Shown piece by piece: positions 55,860 to 64,000 of a stretch of 64,000 bases of DNA; position 1 is the stretch's first letter; the number at the start of each line of letters is the position of its first letter. The translations under genes and the position numbers were made by a program. Under the pieces are notes generated by a model. The model worked only from the letters and a program-made list of their open reading frames with translations, had not been told where the DNA came from and searched no databases. Origin of the DNA: Kluyvera genomosp. 1 (GTDB lineage: Bacteria > Pseudomonadota > Gammaproteobacteria > Enterobacterales > Enterobacteriaceae); contig NZ_LGHZ01000012.1 in NCBI RefSeq assembly GCF_001266615.1, forward strand, positions 1 through 64,000, given 5' to 3'.

Positions 55860-57051
55860 ACAACTTTGGCACTGGCAGGGTCTTGATGCCAATGGAGAAA
55901 GACTCAACGGCGCAGTCTGGGCCAGCCATCGTCCAGCAGTATTGATAGCGCTACAGCAACAGCGTATTACCGTTGTGGCACTCAAACGTCGGAGTATTAA
56001 TACCGCGCACTGGCGGGCACAACATAGCTGCATGGTTATCAGTCAGTTAGCCACGTTGCTACAGGCAGGGCTTACGCTTTCAGACAGCCTGAAGCTTTTA
56101 GCCCAACAGCACCCCATAGCACAATGGCGAGCCTTACTGACTGCATTGTCTGAACGGTTGGCGCAAGGTGTCTCATTGTCAGAAGGACTACAGCAGTGGC
56201 CACAGGCCTTTCCACCTTTATACCTCGCGATGATTCGCACCGGTGAGATAACCGGTAAGCTTGAACAGTGCTGCCTTGAGCTTGTTCGCCAGCAGAAAGC
56301 TCAGCTTTTACTGGCTTCAAAGGTCAAAAAAGCGCTGCGCTATCCCATCATTATCCTGTCACTTGCGGCCTTAGTCGTCATGGCCATGACTGGCTTTGTT
56401 CTGCCGGAGTTCACTGCGATATACCGCACTTTTAACACGCCGTTACCGACACTAACGCTTGCCGTAATGGCAATGGCCGCTTTCGTCGAGCGGTGGTTCA
56501 TCGTGCTACTCGTGCTACCGCTGATCCCCGTCGTCATAACTGCAGTACTAAAAAATCATCCCCCCTGGCAACGCATTCGCCAGCAGATACTGCTCTCTCT
56601 TCCACTCATGGGAAAACTCGCTCGCGGGCAAAAGCTGAGTCAGATTTTTACCGTACTTGCGCTCACCCAACGCGCGGGAATCGCTTTTTTACAAGGGTTG
56701 GAAACCGTTGAAGTGACGCTGACCTGTCCGTGGTGGCGCGATGTCATTCACACGCTTCATCAGGAGATCGCTGAAGGGAGTCCCATTTGGCAGGCGATGG
56801 AGAAAAGTCGGGTGTTTACACCGCTCTGCTTACAGCTGGTGAGAACCGGTGAAGCATCCGGGGCGCTGGATGAAATGCTGGAAAATCTGGCGCTCCACCA
56901 TGATGAGGGAACGCAAAATCTGGCGGATAATCTGACATCACTGCTGGAGCCTGCGCTGCTGATAGTGACCGGAATAATTATTGGTACGTTAGTGGTGGCA
57001 ATGTATCTGCCCATTTTTCATCTGGGGGATGCCATCAGCGGAATGGGTTAA
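55852..57051 (+). CDS. hofC: HofC, GspF/PilC-type platform protein
   Basis: Inner-membrane platform protein of the type IV pilus system, 399 residues (E. coli 400). It has two GspF domains and three membrane segments (about 165-190, 205-235 and 370-395). Each repeat has a cytoplasmic helical bundle (LATLLQAGLTLSDSL; LALTQRAGIAFLQGL). The start overlaps the end of gspE, so translation is coupled. Last gene of ppdD-hofBC. Confidence 0.94.
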   Translation: MREQLWHWQGLDANGERLNGAVWASHRPAVLIALQQQRITVVALKRRSINTAHWRAQHSCMVISQLATLLQAGLTLSDSLKLLAQQHPIAQWRALLTALSERLAQGVSLSEGLQQWPQAFPPLYLAMIRTGEITGKLEQCCLELVRQQKAQLLLASKVKKALRYPIIILSLAALVVMAMTGFVLPEFTAIYRTFNTPLPTLTLAVMAMAAFVERWFIVLLVLPLIPVVITAVLKNHPPWQRIRQQILLSLPLMGKLARGQKLSQIFTVLALTQRAGIAFLQGLETVEVTLTCPWWRDVIHTLHQEIAEGSPIWQAMEKSRVFTPLCLQLVRTGEASGALDEMLENLALHHDEGTQNLADNLTSLLEPALLIVTGIIIGTLVVAMYLPIFHLGDAISGMG

Positions 57052-57074
57052 CGCTGGCGCATTTTACGCCAGCG
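57052..57074. terminator. Hairpin between hofC and guaC
   Basis: Perfect 8-bp arms CGCTGGCG/CGCCAGCG with a 7-base loop, immediately after the hofC stop and before the guaC stop on the other strand. No strong T run. Confidence 0.5.
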
Positions 57075-57087
57075 ATAATCCCGAGCA

Positions 57088-58131
57088 TTACAGGCTGTTG
57101 AACACGCGGTTCTCTTGTTCCTGCACGCGGATAAAGGTCGTACGCTTAGTCAGTTCTTTCAGACGCGATGCCCCAACATAGGTACACGCTGAACGCAGGC
57201 CACCAAGGATATCACGAGCGGTATGTTCTACCGGCCCACGTAGTGGCAGCTTAACGGTTTTACCTTCGGCAGCACGATACTGGGCAACGCCGCCAACGTG
57301 ACGGTTCATCGCTGACTCAGAGCTCATACCGTAGAACAGCATAAATTTCTCGCCGTTCTCTTCAACCACTTTACCGCCGCTCTCATCGTGACCGGCCAGC
57401 ATACCACCCAACATAACGAAATCAGCGCCACCGCCGAATGCTTTTGCTACGTCGCCCGGCATAGTACAACCGCCGTCGCTGACGATTTGGCCGCCCAGAC
57501 CGTGTGCAGCATCAGCGCACTCGATAACGGCAGAAAGCTGCGGGTAACCGACACCAGTTTTCACGCGAGTGGTACACACAGAACCAGGGCCAATGCCGAC
57601 TTTGACAATATCGGCACCGGAGAGGATCAGCTCTTCACACATCTCACCGGTCACAACGTTACCCGCACAGATGGTTTTAGTTGGCCACGCTTCGCGTGCT
57701 TTCGCCACGAACTGAACGAAGTGCTCGGAGTAACCATTCGCCACATCGATACATACAAAAGTCAGTGCCGGATTTAGCTTGAGAATCTGCTGCGTTTTTT
57801 CAAAATCAGCGTCGGAGGTACCGGTGGAAACCATCACATGCTTGAGCACGTCGGCAGACTCGATCTGTACGAAGGTTTGCCACTCTTCAACGGTGTAGTG
57901 CTTGTGAACAGCGGTCAGAATACCAAAAGAGGAAAGCACTTTTGCCATCTGGAAGGTGCCTACGGAATCCATATTCGCAGCGATAATCGGTACGCCTGAC
58001 CAGCGTTGTCCAGAATGTTTAAAGGTGAAGTCGCGTTCCAGTTCAACGTCGGAACGGCTTTTAAGAGTAGAGCGTTTAGGGCGGATAAGAACGTCTTTGA
58101 AACCTAACTTCAGATCTTCTTCGATACGCAT
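57088..58131 (-). CDS. guaC: GuaC, GMP reductase
   Basis: Reduces GMP to IMP with NADPH, releasing ammonia, in purine interconversion. 347 residues as in E. coli. IMPDH-type barrel with the catalytic Cys in [15 protein letters not shown] (Cys186) and phosphate-binding IVSDGGC and VMLGGMLAG. Divergent from coaE. Confidence 0.97.
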   Translation of the reverse strand: MRIEEDLKLGFKDVLIRPKRSTLKSRSDVELERDFTFKHSGQRWSGVPIIAANMDSVGTFQMAKVLSSFGILTAVHKHYTVEEWQTFVQIESADVLKHVMVSTGTSDADFEKTQQILKLNPALTFVCIDVANGYSEHFVQFVAKAREAWPTKTICAGNVVTGEMCEELILSGADIVKVGIGPGSVCTTRVKTGVGYPQLSAVIECADAAHGLGGQIVSDGGCTMPGDVAKAFGGGADFVMLGGMLAGHDESGGKVVEENGEKFMLFYGMSSESAMNRHVGGVAQYRAAEGKTVKLPLRGPVEHTARDILGGLRSACTYVGASRLKELTKRTTFIRVQEQENRVFNSL

Positions 58132-58356
58132 GTGCGGATTCCTGGGGTTAATGGCAATTAAATTGAGAGCACAACTCCAGTAATGTAATCATACGCACTA
58201 ATCAGGGCTTCGCAAGACTGCGATTTTCAGTTTTTTTAAGCTACAATCCCATAAATTTACCTGGCGATTAGCGCCGCGCAGCATTAACTATCTTGTTGCA
58301 GGCCGCCGGTTAATTAACCAAATGATTTTCATACTAAAAATCCAGGGCAAAGCGGT

Positions 58357-58977
58357 ATGACTTACACAGTAGCGTTAACGGGCGGCATCGGCAGCGGTAA
58401 GAGCACGGTCGCAGATGCATTTTTTAGCCTGGGAATTAACGTTATTGATGCAGATATTCTTGCCCGCCAGGTTGTCGAACCAGGTACACCTGCGCTTGCT
58501 GCAATAGCCGAATATTTTGGTCCTCATATGCTGACGGCGGAAGGTGCCCTCAACCGTCGGGCGCTACGCGAACATATTTTTGCACACCCTGATGATAAAG
58601 CCTGGCTCAATGCCCTGCTGCATCCGCTTATCCAGCAAGAAACACAGCGTCAGTTCCAGCAGGCTACCTCGCCTTATGTACTCTGGGTTGTGCCATTGCT
58701 GGTGGAAAACAAACTCTATCAACGGGCCGATCGCGTTCTGGTCGTCGACGTCACGCGCGAGACTCAGCTCTACCGAACCATGCAACGTGACCATGTGTCG
58801 CGAGAGCATGCGGAAAATATTCTTGCAGCCCAGGCCAGCCGTGAAGAGCGTTTGGCCGTGGCTGATGACATCATTAATAACAACGGCACACCAGATGCGA
58901 TTGCATCGGATGTCGCTCGCCTGCACGCACGCTATCTTCAGCTCGCCGCGCAGGCTGTATCACAGGAAAAATCGTAA
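58357..58977 (+). CDS. coaE: CoaE, dephospho-CoA kinase
   Basis: Phosphorylates the 3'-OH of dephospho-CoA, the last step of CoA synthesis, downstream of the pantothenate made by PanBCD elsewhere in the window. 206 residues with P-loop GGIGSGKS (9-16), [13 protein letters not shown] and VPLLVE. Only a weak ribosome binding site is seen. The stop shares its last base with the zapD start. Confidence 0.97.
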   Translation: MTYTVALTGGIGSGKSTVADAFFSLGINVIDADILARQVVEPGTPALAAIAEYFGPHMLTAEGALNRRALREHIFAHPDDKAWLNALLHPLIQQETQRQFQQATSPYVLWVVPLLVENKLYQRADRVLVVDVTRETQLYRTMQRDHVSREHAENILAAQASREERLAVADDIINNNGTPDAIASDVARLHARYLQLAAQAVSQEKS

Positions 58978-59720
58978 TGCACACCCACATCCTTTTTGAG
59001 CATCCCTTGAATGAAAAAATGCGTACCTGGCTGCGTATTGAATTTCTGACAGAGCAAATGAATGCCAATTTACCTATCAGGGATCACGCCAGCGCGCTGC
59101 ATTTTTTTCGTAATGTCGGGGATTTACTGGATGTGTTCGAGCGCGGTGATATCCGTACTGAACTCCTCAAAGAGCTGGAGCGTCAGCAGCGAAAACTGAA
59201 CGCATGGAGCGAAGTTCCTGGCGTCGATCTGAGTCGCATTGATGCATTGCGCCAACAGTTAAAAACCAGCAGCAGTATCCTGATGGCTGCTCCGCGCATT
59301 GGGCAATTCCTGCGCGAAGACCGACTGATTGCGTTAGTTCGCCAGCGTCTGAGCATTCCAGGCGGCTGCTGTAGCTTTGATTTGCCGACATTGCATATGT
59401 GGCTACACGCAAAGCAAAGTCAGCGAGATACGCTGGTGGAATCATGGCTGGCTAGCCTTGAGCCGTTGAATCAAGCCCTGGCGTTGATCCTCGATCTGGT
59501 GCGTAACTCCGCACAGTTCCGTAAGCAAACTAGCCTTAATGGTTTCTACCAGGATAACGGTGACGATGCCGATCTGCTGCGCTTGAAGCTGGATTTAGTG
59601 TCCCAGCTGTATCCACAAATCTCCGGCCACAAGAGTCGCTTCGCTATTCGCTTTATGCCGCTGGATAGCGAGCACGGTAGCGTACCAGAGCGCCTCGATT
59701 TTGAACTGGCATGCTGCTAA
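58977..59720 (+). CDS. zapD: ZapD, FtsZ-associated protein
   Basis: Cross-links FtsZ filaments and supports Z-ring assembly (formerly YacF). 247 residues as in E. coli. Conserved stretches include [19 protein letters not shown] and [21 protein letters not shown]. Coupled to coaE (TAATG) and followed six bases later by yacG, giving the coaE-zapD-yacG operon. Confidence 0.96.
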   Translation: MHTHILFEHPLNEKMRTWLRIEFLTEQMNANLPIRDHASALHFFRNVGDLLDVFERGDIRTELLKELERQQRKLNAWSEVPGVDLSRIDALRQQLKTSSSILMAAPRIGQFLREDRLIALVRQRLSIPGGCCSFDLPTLHMWLHAKQSQRDTLVESWLASLEPLNQALALILDLVRNSAQFRKQTSLNGFYQDNGDDADLLRLKLDLVSQLYPQISGHKSRFAIRFMPLDSEHGSVPERLDFELACC

Positions 59721-59729
59721 GGAGCAATG

Positions 59730-59924
59730 ATGTCTGACGTAACGACGGTAAATTGCCCGACCTGCAACAAGCCGGTGATTTGGGGTGAACAGAGCCCGTA
59801 TCGCCCGTTTTGCTCCAAGCGCTGTCAGTTGATTGACCTTGGAGAATGGGCAGCTGAAGAGAAGCGTATTCCTAGCAGCGGCGATCTCTCCGACAGCGAT
59901 GGCTGGAGCGAAGAGCAACAGTAA
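59730..59924 (+). CDS. yacG: YacG, DNA gyrase inhibitor zinc protein
   Basis: Small zinc-finger protein that binds GyrB and inhibits gyrase. 64 residues with the four-Cys finger Cys9, Cys12, Cys28, Cys32 (NCPTC and FCSKRC) and the conserved tail [18 protein letters not shown]. Two adjacent ATGs exist; 59730 gives five bases from AAGGAG, while 59727 gives only two, so the second is chosen. Confidence 0.95.
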   Translation: MSDVTTVNCPTCNKPVIWGEQSPYRPFCSKRCQLIDLGEWAAEEKRIPSSGDLSDSDGWSEEQQ

Positions 59925-59940
59925 GCACGCCGAATACCAC

Positions 59941-59962
59941 GACGCCGGGTTATCCCGGCGTC
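59941..59962. terminator. Hairpin between yacG and mutT
   Basis: Perfect 9-bp stem GACGCCGGG/CCCGGCGTC with a 4-base loop between convergent genes. Little T follows on either strand. Confidence 0.6.
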
Positions 59963-59987
59963 TGCATACAGTGTGATTAAGACGACG

Positions 59988-60377
59988 TTAGCCGCCAATC
60001 AGCTTTTCAATAATCGGTGCATTAGCCGGTGGGAACTCATCAACTACCAAATTCTGTTGCGCAATCCAGCGCCCCGGTTGCCCTTCTTTGCCCCACGGCT
60101 CACCTTCCCAACCCTCAACCAACCAAAACCATAAAGTGATATGGCGGTCGGGGAACTGATATTCGAGCTTATCAAACTGTTGCAATGACGTAGCGGTGAT
60201 CCCTACCTCTTCTTGCAGCTCGCGAACCACCGCCTGTTCAGCAGACTCCCCCTCTTCTATCTTCCCACCAGGAAACTCCCACTTATTCGCCATGTGCGCG
60301 TCGGCAGCACGCTGGGTGATATAGATTTCACCTTCGGCGTTACGAATGATGCCGACGGATATTTGCAGTTTTTTCAT
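59988..60377 (-). CDS. mutT: MutT, 8-oxo-dGTP pyrophosphohydrolase
   Basis: Nudix hydrolase that removes 8-oxo-dGTP and so prevents A:T to C:G transversions. 129 residues with the Nudix box GGKIEEGESAEQAV then RELQEEVGI (38-60), where the Glu residues bind metal. It lies downstream of secA; a terminator in the 58-base gap means transcription from secA is limited, as in E. coli. Confidence 0.96.
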   Translation of the reverse strand: MKKLQISVGIIRNAEGEIYITQRAADAHMANKWEFPGGKIEEGESAEQAVVRELQEEVGITATSLQQFDKLEYQFPDRHITLWFWLVEGWEGEPWGKEGQPGRWIAQQNLVVDEFPPANAPIIEKLIGG

Positions 60378-60393
60378 ATTGTTTTACCCATAA

Positions 60394-60419
60394 AAAAGGC
60401 GCAGTAATCTGCGCCTTTT
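60394..60419. terminator. Terminator between secA and mutT
   Basis: AAAAGGCGCAG/CTGCGCCTTTT arms with a 4-base loop in the gap after the secA stop; on the minus strand it is followed by a T run. Confidence 0.88.
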
Positions 60420-60435
60420 GTTTTCCTATTTGTCC

Positions 60436-63141
60436 TTAGCTCAGGCGGCCATGGCACTGTTTGTATTTTTTACCGGAGCCGCATGGGCATGGATCGTTAC
60501 GTCCCACTTTGCGCTCACCGGTTTGTGCCGCCAGGTCTTGTGCGGCAACAGCGTCATCGCTCTGATGGCTCAACTGCTGCATCTGCGCCAGACGCTCAGC
60601 TTCAATACGGCGCTGCTGTTCCATCTCTTCGACTTCTTCCGGCATGCGCACCTGGACTTTACTCAGAGTACTGATCACTTCGTACTTCAGTGATTCCAGC
60701 ATGGAAGCAAACATGGCGAAGGATTCACGTTTGTATTCCTGTTTTGGATCTTTCTGTGCATAGCCACGCAGGTGGATACCCTGACGCAGGTAATCCATTG
60801 CTGCCAGGTGCTCTTTCCACAGGGAGTCGAGGGTCTGCAGCATTACGCCTTTCTCGAAGTGACGCATCATTTCGGTGCCAACCACTTCCTCTTTGCGTTT
60901 GTAGACTTCTACCGCATTTTCCAGAATACGTTCACGCAGCGTCTCTTCATGCAGCTCTGGCTCTTTGTCCAGCCATTCAGAGATCGGCAGTTCCAGATCG
61001 AAGTCGTTTTTCAGACGTTCCTGCAAGCCAGGGATGTCCCACATTTCTTCCAGTGACTGAGGAGGAATATGTGCATCAATGGTCGCTTTGAAGACATCTT
61101 CGCGAATGCTATTGATGGTTTCGCTCACGTCAGACACGTCCAGCAGTTCGTTACGCTGAGTGTAGATAGCACGACGCTGGTCGTTAGCAACATCATCATA
61201 TTCCAGCAGCTGCTTACGAATATCGAAGTTACGGCTTTCCACTTTACGCTGGGCGTTGGCAATTGCTTTGGTCACCCATGGGTGCTCGATGGCTTCGCCT
61301 GGTTTCATCCCCAGTTTACGCATCATGCCGGACACACGGTCAGAGGCAAAGATACGCATCAGGGCATCTTCCATAGACAGGTAGAAACGGGAAGAACCCG
61401 CATCACCCTGACGACCGGAACGACCGCGCAACTGGTTATCGATACGACGAGATTCGTGGCGCTCGGTACCAATGATGTGCAAGCCGCCTGCCGCCAACAC
61501 TGCATCGTGACGAACCTGCCAGTCAGCTTTGATTTGCGCAATCTGTTCAGGTGTTGGGTCTTCAAGCTGAGCCACTTCTGCCTGCCAGCTACCACCGAGC
61601 ATAATATCGGTACCACGACCTGCCATGTTGGTGGCGATGGTCACCGCAGCCGGGTAGCCTGCTTGTGCAACGATATCCGCTTCACTGGCGTGGAATTTGG
61701 CATTCAGTACGTTGTGCTTGATGCCCGCTTTAGTCAGCTCATTCGACACAACTTCAGATTTTTCGATAGAGATAGTCCCCACCAGAACCGGCTGACCGGC
61801 GGCGGTACGTTCTCTGATATCTTCGATAATCGCCTGAATTTTTTCCGCTTCAGTCATATAGACCAGATCCGGCATATCTTTACGGATCATCGGGCGGTTC
61901 GTTGGTACCACCACAGTATCCAGCTTGTAGATAGAGCTGAATTCGAATGCTTCGGTATCCGCAGTACCGGTCATCCCTGCCAGCTTCTCGTACAGACGGA
62001 AGTAGTTCTGGAAGGTGATAGATGCCAGCGTCTGGTTCTCGTTTTGAATGTCCACACCTTCTTTGGCTTCAACCGCCTGGTGCAGACCATCAGACCAGCG
62101 GCGGCCCTGCATGGTACGACCGGTGTGTTCATCAACGATGATGACTTCGCCATCTTTAACGATGTAATCCACGTCGCGAGTGAAGAGCACGTGTGCACGC
62201 AGTGCTGCAGTCACGTGGTGCATCAGCATGATGTTGGCTGGAGAGTACAGGGACTCGCCTTCATCCATAATGCCTTCGTTAACCAGAAGCTCTTCAATCA
62301 GTACCAAACCACGTTCAGTCAGGTTCACCTGACGTGCTTTTTCATCCACGGAGAAATGACCTTCACCCTGGAAGGTATCAGAGTCTTCTTTTTCCTGGCG
62401 AACCAGATGTGGGATGATTTTGTTCACTTTCTTATACATTTCCGAGCTGTCTTCAGCCGGGCCGGAGATGATAAGCGGAGTACGTGCTTCATCGATAAGG
62501 ATGGAGTCGACCTCATCCACCAACGCATAGTGCAGCTTACGCTGTACGCGTTCTTCAGGGCTGAACGCCATGTTGTCACGCAGGTAGTCAAAGCCGTATT
62601 CGTTGTTTGTACCGTAGGTGATATCCGCGTTGTAGGCTTCGCGCTTAGCGGGAGCCGGCAGGCCGGACATGTTAATGCCCACGGTCATGCCGAGGAACTC
62701 GAACAGCGGACGGTTATTTTCGGCGTCACGCTGCGCCAGGTAGTCGTTGACGGTAACCACGTGCACGCCCTTACCAGAGAGTGCATTCACGTAAGCTGGC
62801 AGCGTTGCGGTCAGGGTTTTACCCTCACCAGTACGCATTTCCGCAATACAGCGGTCGTTCAGAACCATACCACCGAGCAGCTGCACGTCGAAGTGACGCA
62901 TGCCGAACACGCGCTTACTGGCTTCACGTACCACAGCGAACGCTTCCGGGATCAGGCTTTCTACGCTTTCACCCTTTTCAATACGCGCGCGGAATTCGTT
63001 GGTTTTGGCTTTCAGCTCGTCGTCGGAGAGTTTTTCCATCTCCGGTTCCATGGCGTTGATCTGGGTAACAGCTTTGCGCATACGACGCAGTGTACGGTCG
63101 TTACGACTGCCAAAAACTTTGGTCAATAATTTGATTAACAT
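60436..63141 (-). CDS. secA: SecA, preprotein translocase ATPase
   Basis: Motor of the SecYEG translocon, driving secreted and outer-membrane proteins across the inner membrane. 901 residues as in E. coli. Walker A is MRTGEGKTL, motif [15 protein letters not shown], motif [13 protein letters not shown]; the preprotein cross-linking, helical scaffold and wing domains follow, and the C-terminal zinc domain is [19 protein letters not shown] 63141 has GAGAT upstream in a leader that is probably paired when secM is not stalled. Confidence 0.98.
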   Translation of the reverse strand: MLIKLLTKVFGSRNDRTLRRMRKAVTQINAMEPEMEKLSDDELKAKTNEFRARIEKGESVESLIPEAFAVVREASKRVFGMRHFDVQLLGGMVLNDRCIAEMRTGEGKTLTATLPAYVNALSGKGVHVVTVNDYLAQRDAENNRPLFEFLGMTVGINMSGLPAPAKREAYNADITYGTNNEYGFDYLRDNMAFSPEERVQRKLHYALVDEVDSILIDEARTPLIISGPAEDSSEMYKKVNKIIPHLVRQEKEDSDTFQGEGHFSVDEKARQVNLTERGLVLIEELLVNEGIMDEGESLYSPANIMLMHHVTAALRAHVLFTRDVDYIVKDGEVIIVDEHTGRTMQGRRWSDGLHQAVEAKEGVDIQNENQTLASITFQNYFRLYEKLAGMTGTADTEAFEFSSIYKLDTVVVPTNRPMIRKDMPDLVYMTEAEKIQAIIEDIRERTAAGQPVLVGTISIEKSEVVSNELTKAGIKHNVLNAKFHASEADIVAQAGYPAAVTIATNMAGRGTDIMLGGSWQAEVAQLEDPTPEQIAQIKADWQVRHDAVLAAGGLHIIGTERHESRRIDNQLRGRSGRQGDAGSSRFYLSMEDALMRIFASDRVSGMMRKLGMKPGEAIEHPWVTKAIANAQRKVESRNFDIRKQLLEYDDVANDQRRAIYTQRNELLDVSDVSETINSIREDVFKATIDAHIPPQSLEEMWDIPGLQERLKNDFDLELPISEWLDKEPELHEETLRERILENAVEVYKRKEEVVGTEMMRHFEKGVMLQTLDSLWKEHLAAMDYLRQGIHLRGYAQKDPKQEYKRESFAMFASMLESLKYEVISTLSKVQVRMPEEVEEMEQQRRIEAERLAQMQQLSHQSDDAVAAQDLAAQTGERKVGRNDPCPCGSGKKYKQCHGRLS

Positions 63142-63204
63142 AATAAAATCTCAAGCGCCCCGACATTTCGGAGTCATAAAAATAAAAGGATAAAAACGGT
63201 TATT

Positions 63205-63708
63205 TCAGACGAGGCGCTGTGGTCCGGCGCGGATCCCATGAACCTGGCTTATCCAGGACGGGATACTAAAGACCAGAGGAGGTAATGCGGGTAGCACCGC
63301 GGCCTGTGCAATGACAAGCGACGGCTGGCTTTCTACGTTAAGTAACGCATTCAGCGAATCCAGTAATGCCAGATGTTGCGCCTGCAGCGGTGATGCGGAT
63401 TCCGCAACCGGCAGCGCGGTCGGCACCATGGCAAAAGAGAGGTGGCGAATAACCGTGCGGATGGCATGTTGATGCCAATAATCGACGTTAAAAGAGGGGC
63501 GACGATTATTTTCCAGCCGAGCCAACTGGGTGAAATCAATTTTCTGCGACGGACTGTGATTGCTCGACGTCGTGCGGGTAGGCGAAGCAGGCTCGGTATT
63601 ATTCGCAAGTGCGGGCAGGCCAAATCCAGCAGCAACCATCCCCAATAGGAGATGCGGCCAGAAGTAGCGTCTACCAAACTGTCGCCAACGCGTCAGCATT
63701 CCACTCAC
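63205..63708 (-). CDS. secM: SecM, secretion monitor with arrest peptide
   Basis: Exported regulatory peptide whose ribosome stalling exposes the secA start when secretion is slow. 167 residues (E. coli 170) from GTG 63708, which has AAGGTGGA at good spacing; a longer frame from an upstream ATG is not supported. A long signal sequence (hydrophobic core about 15-35, ending PALA) is followed by a variable region and the arrest motif F-x4-W-I-x4-G-I-R-A-G-P (Phe147, Trp152, Ile153, Gly158 to Pro163). All critical residues are kept, although the residues just before the motif differ from E. coli. Confidence 0.96.
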   Translation of the reverse strand: MSGMLTRWRQFGRRYFWPHLLLGMVAAGFGLPALANNTEPASPTRTTSSNHSPSQKIDFTQLARLENNRRPSFNVDYWHQHAIRTVIRHLSFAMVPTALPVAESASPLQAQHLALLDSLNALLNVESQPSLVIAQAAVLPALPPLVFSIPSWISQVHGIRAGPQRLV

Positions 63709-63893
63709 GTAATGTTCCACCTTCGGTTTTATTGTCATTATTCTATTTTAGCGCCCAGATATTACCATTAATGCGACACTACAGCAGCAGTATTGACGAA
63801 ATCATCAGCGAAAAATGGTTTAAGAAATCAGCGGTTGTGCAGGAGTGTGATCTTTACGACGGCAGCAAAGCCAGAAAGACAAAGGATGGAAGG

Positions 63894-63948
63894 AAAAAAG
63901 AAAAAACGACTGGTTCCCTGACCGGAGAGAGTGCCAGGTTGCCAGTCG
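63894..63948 (-). terminator. Terminator of lpxC
   Basis: On the minus strand CGACTGG (63942-63948) pairs with CCAGTCG (63907-63913), with a further CCTG...CAGG pair inside, followed by a T-rich run. It lies 20 bases after the lpxC stop and about 185 bases before the secM start; the space between holds the secM promoter (candidate -10 TAATAT, minus strand). Confidence 0.8.
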
Positions 63949-63968
63949 AATTTACGTAACGGTTAAGC

Positions 63969-64000
63969 TTATGCCAGAACCATTGTCGGAGCTTTGAACG
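63969..64000 (-). CDS. lpxC: LpxC, UDP-3-O-acyl-GlcNAc deacetylase (C-terminal end)
   Basis: Only the last nine residues and the stop are present: FKAPTMVLA, matching the E. coli C-terminus FKAPSAVLA. This tail includes the degradation signal recognised by FtsH in E. coli. The position upstream of secM-secA supports the call. Confidence 0.85.
   Translation of the reverse strand, partial: FKAPTMVLA

Noticed and set aside
61069-63129. 686-codon frame on the plus strand over secA
   Set aside because: Antisense to secA, with no domain or ribosome binding site.
63771-63959. Small plus-strand frame of about 62 codons between secM and lpxC
   Set aside because: No ribosome binding site, and its second half is the reverse complement of the lpxC terminator. 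A faint N-terminal likeness to DUF721 (DciA) proteins is too short to support a call.

Overview
The window is a chromosomal segment of an Enterobacteriaceae bacterium. Nearly every gene has a close Escherichia coli counterpart, in the order running from fhuB to lpxC, here read from fhuB towards lpxC. Small lineage differences place it outside Escherichia, in the Enterobacter/Klebsiella/Kosakonia part of the family at a guess. These differences are: no yad fimbrial operon between folK and panB, no yadD between panC and panD, no speED between yacC and yacL, a DUF2950 gene next to a yacH-like gene, and a sugar cluster between aroP and ampE. I cannot fix the genus from sequence alone. There are no tRNA, rRNA, insertion sequence, phage or CRISPR elements.

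Layout. 1-4.5 kb: ferric hydroxamate uptake fhuACDB, read leftward, with a Fur-like box at fhuA. 4.7-9.8 kb: mrcB (PBP1b) and hrpB. 9.8-17.1 kb: rightward housekeeping genes thpR, sfsA, dksA, gluQ, pcnB, folK, panB, panC, panD, carrying stringent response control, tRNA modification, polyadenylation, folate and pantothenate synthesis. 17.1-20.6 kb: yadE, yadI and the yadGH ABC transporter. An ERIC repeat separates yadG from can. 20.9-26.4 kb: can, hpt, gcd (CRP-controlled promoter) and cueO (CueR-type promoter). 26.5-29.3 kb: yacC, then a low-GC pair (lipoprotein plus coiled-coil FKBP-like protein) sitting where speED is found in E. coli. 29.3-35.8 kb: yacL, acnB, a DUF3300 gene, a DUF2950 gene and a small unknown secreted protein. 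35.9-45.0 kb: the pyruvate dehydrogenase operon pdhR-aceE-aceF-lpdA with an exact PdhR operator, and aroP.

45.1-51.3 kb: an accessory catabolic cluster with a LacI-type repressor, a SIS-domain sugar-phosphate enzyme, a PTS EIIBC, a GPH-type symporter and an intracellular GH43 glycosidase, with a perfect 16-bp operator-like palindrome in front of the SIS gene. 51.3-64 kb: ampE, ampD, nadC, the orphan type IV pilus genes ppdD-gspE-hofC, guaC, coaE-zapD-yacG, mutT, secA, secM (with arrest peptide) and the last codons of lpxC.

The best candidates for something undescribed are the lipoprotein/FKBP-like pair at 27139-29276, whose isomerase domain has lost key active-site residues and which occupies the polyamine-synthesis locus, and the sugar cluster at 45090-51275, which joins a PTS/SIS route and a symporter/GH43 route behind one regulator. 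Several start codons were decided from ribosome binding sites and family length, including the AUU start of pcnB. All functional calls come from reading motifs and recalled family sequences; no database search was run.
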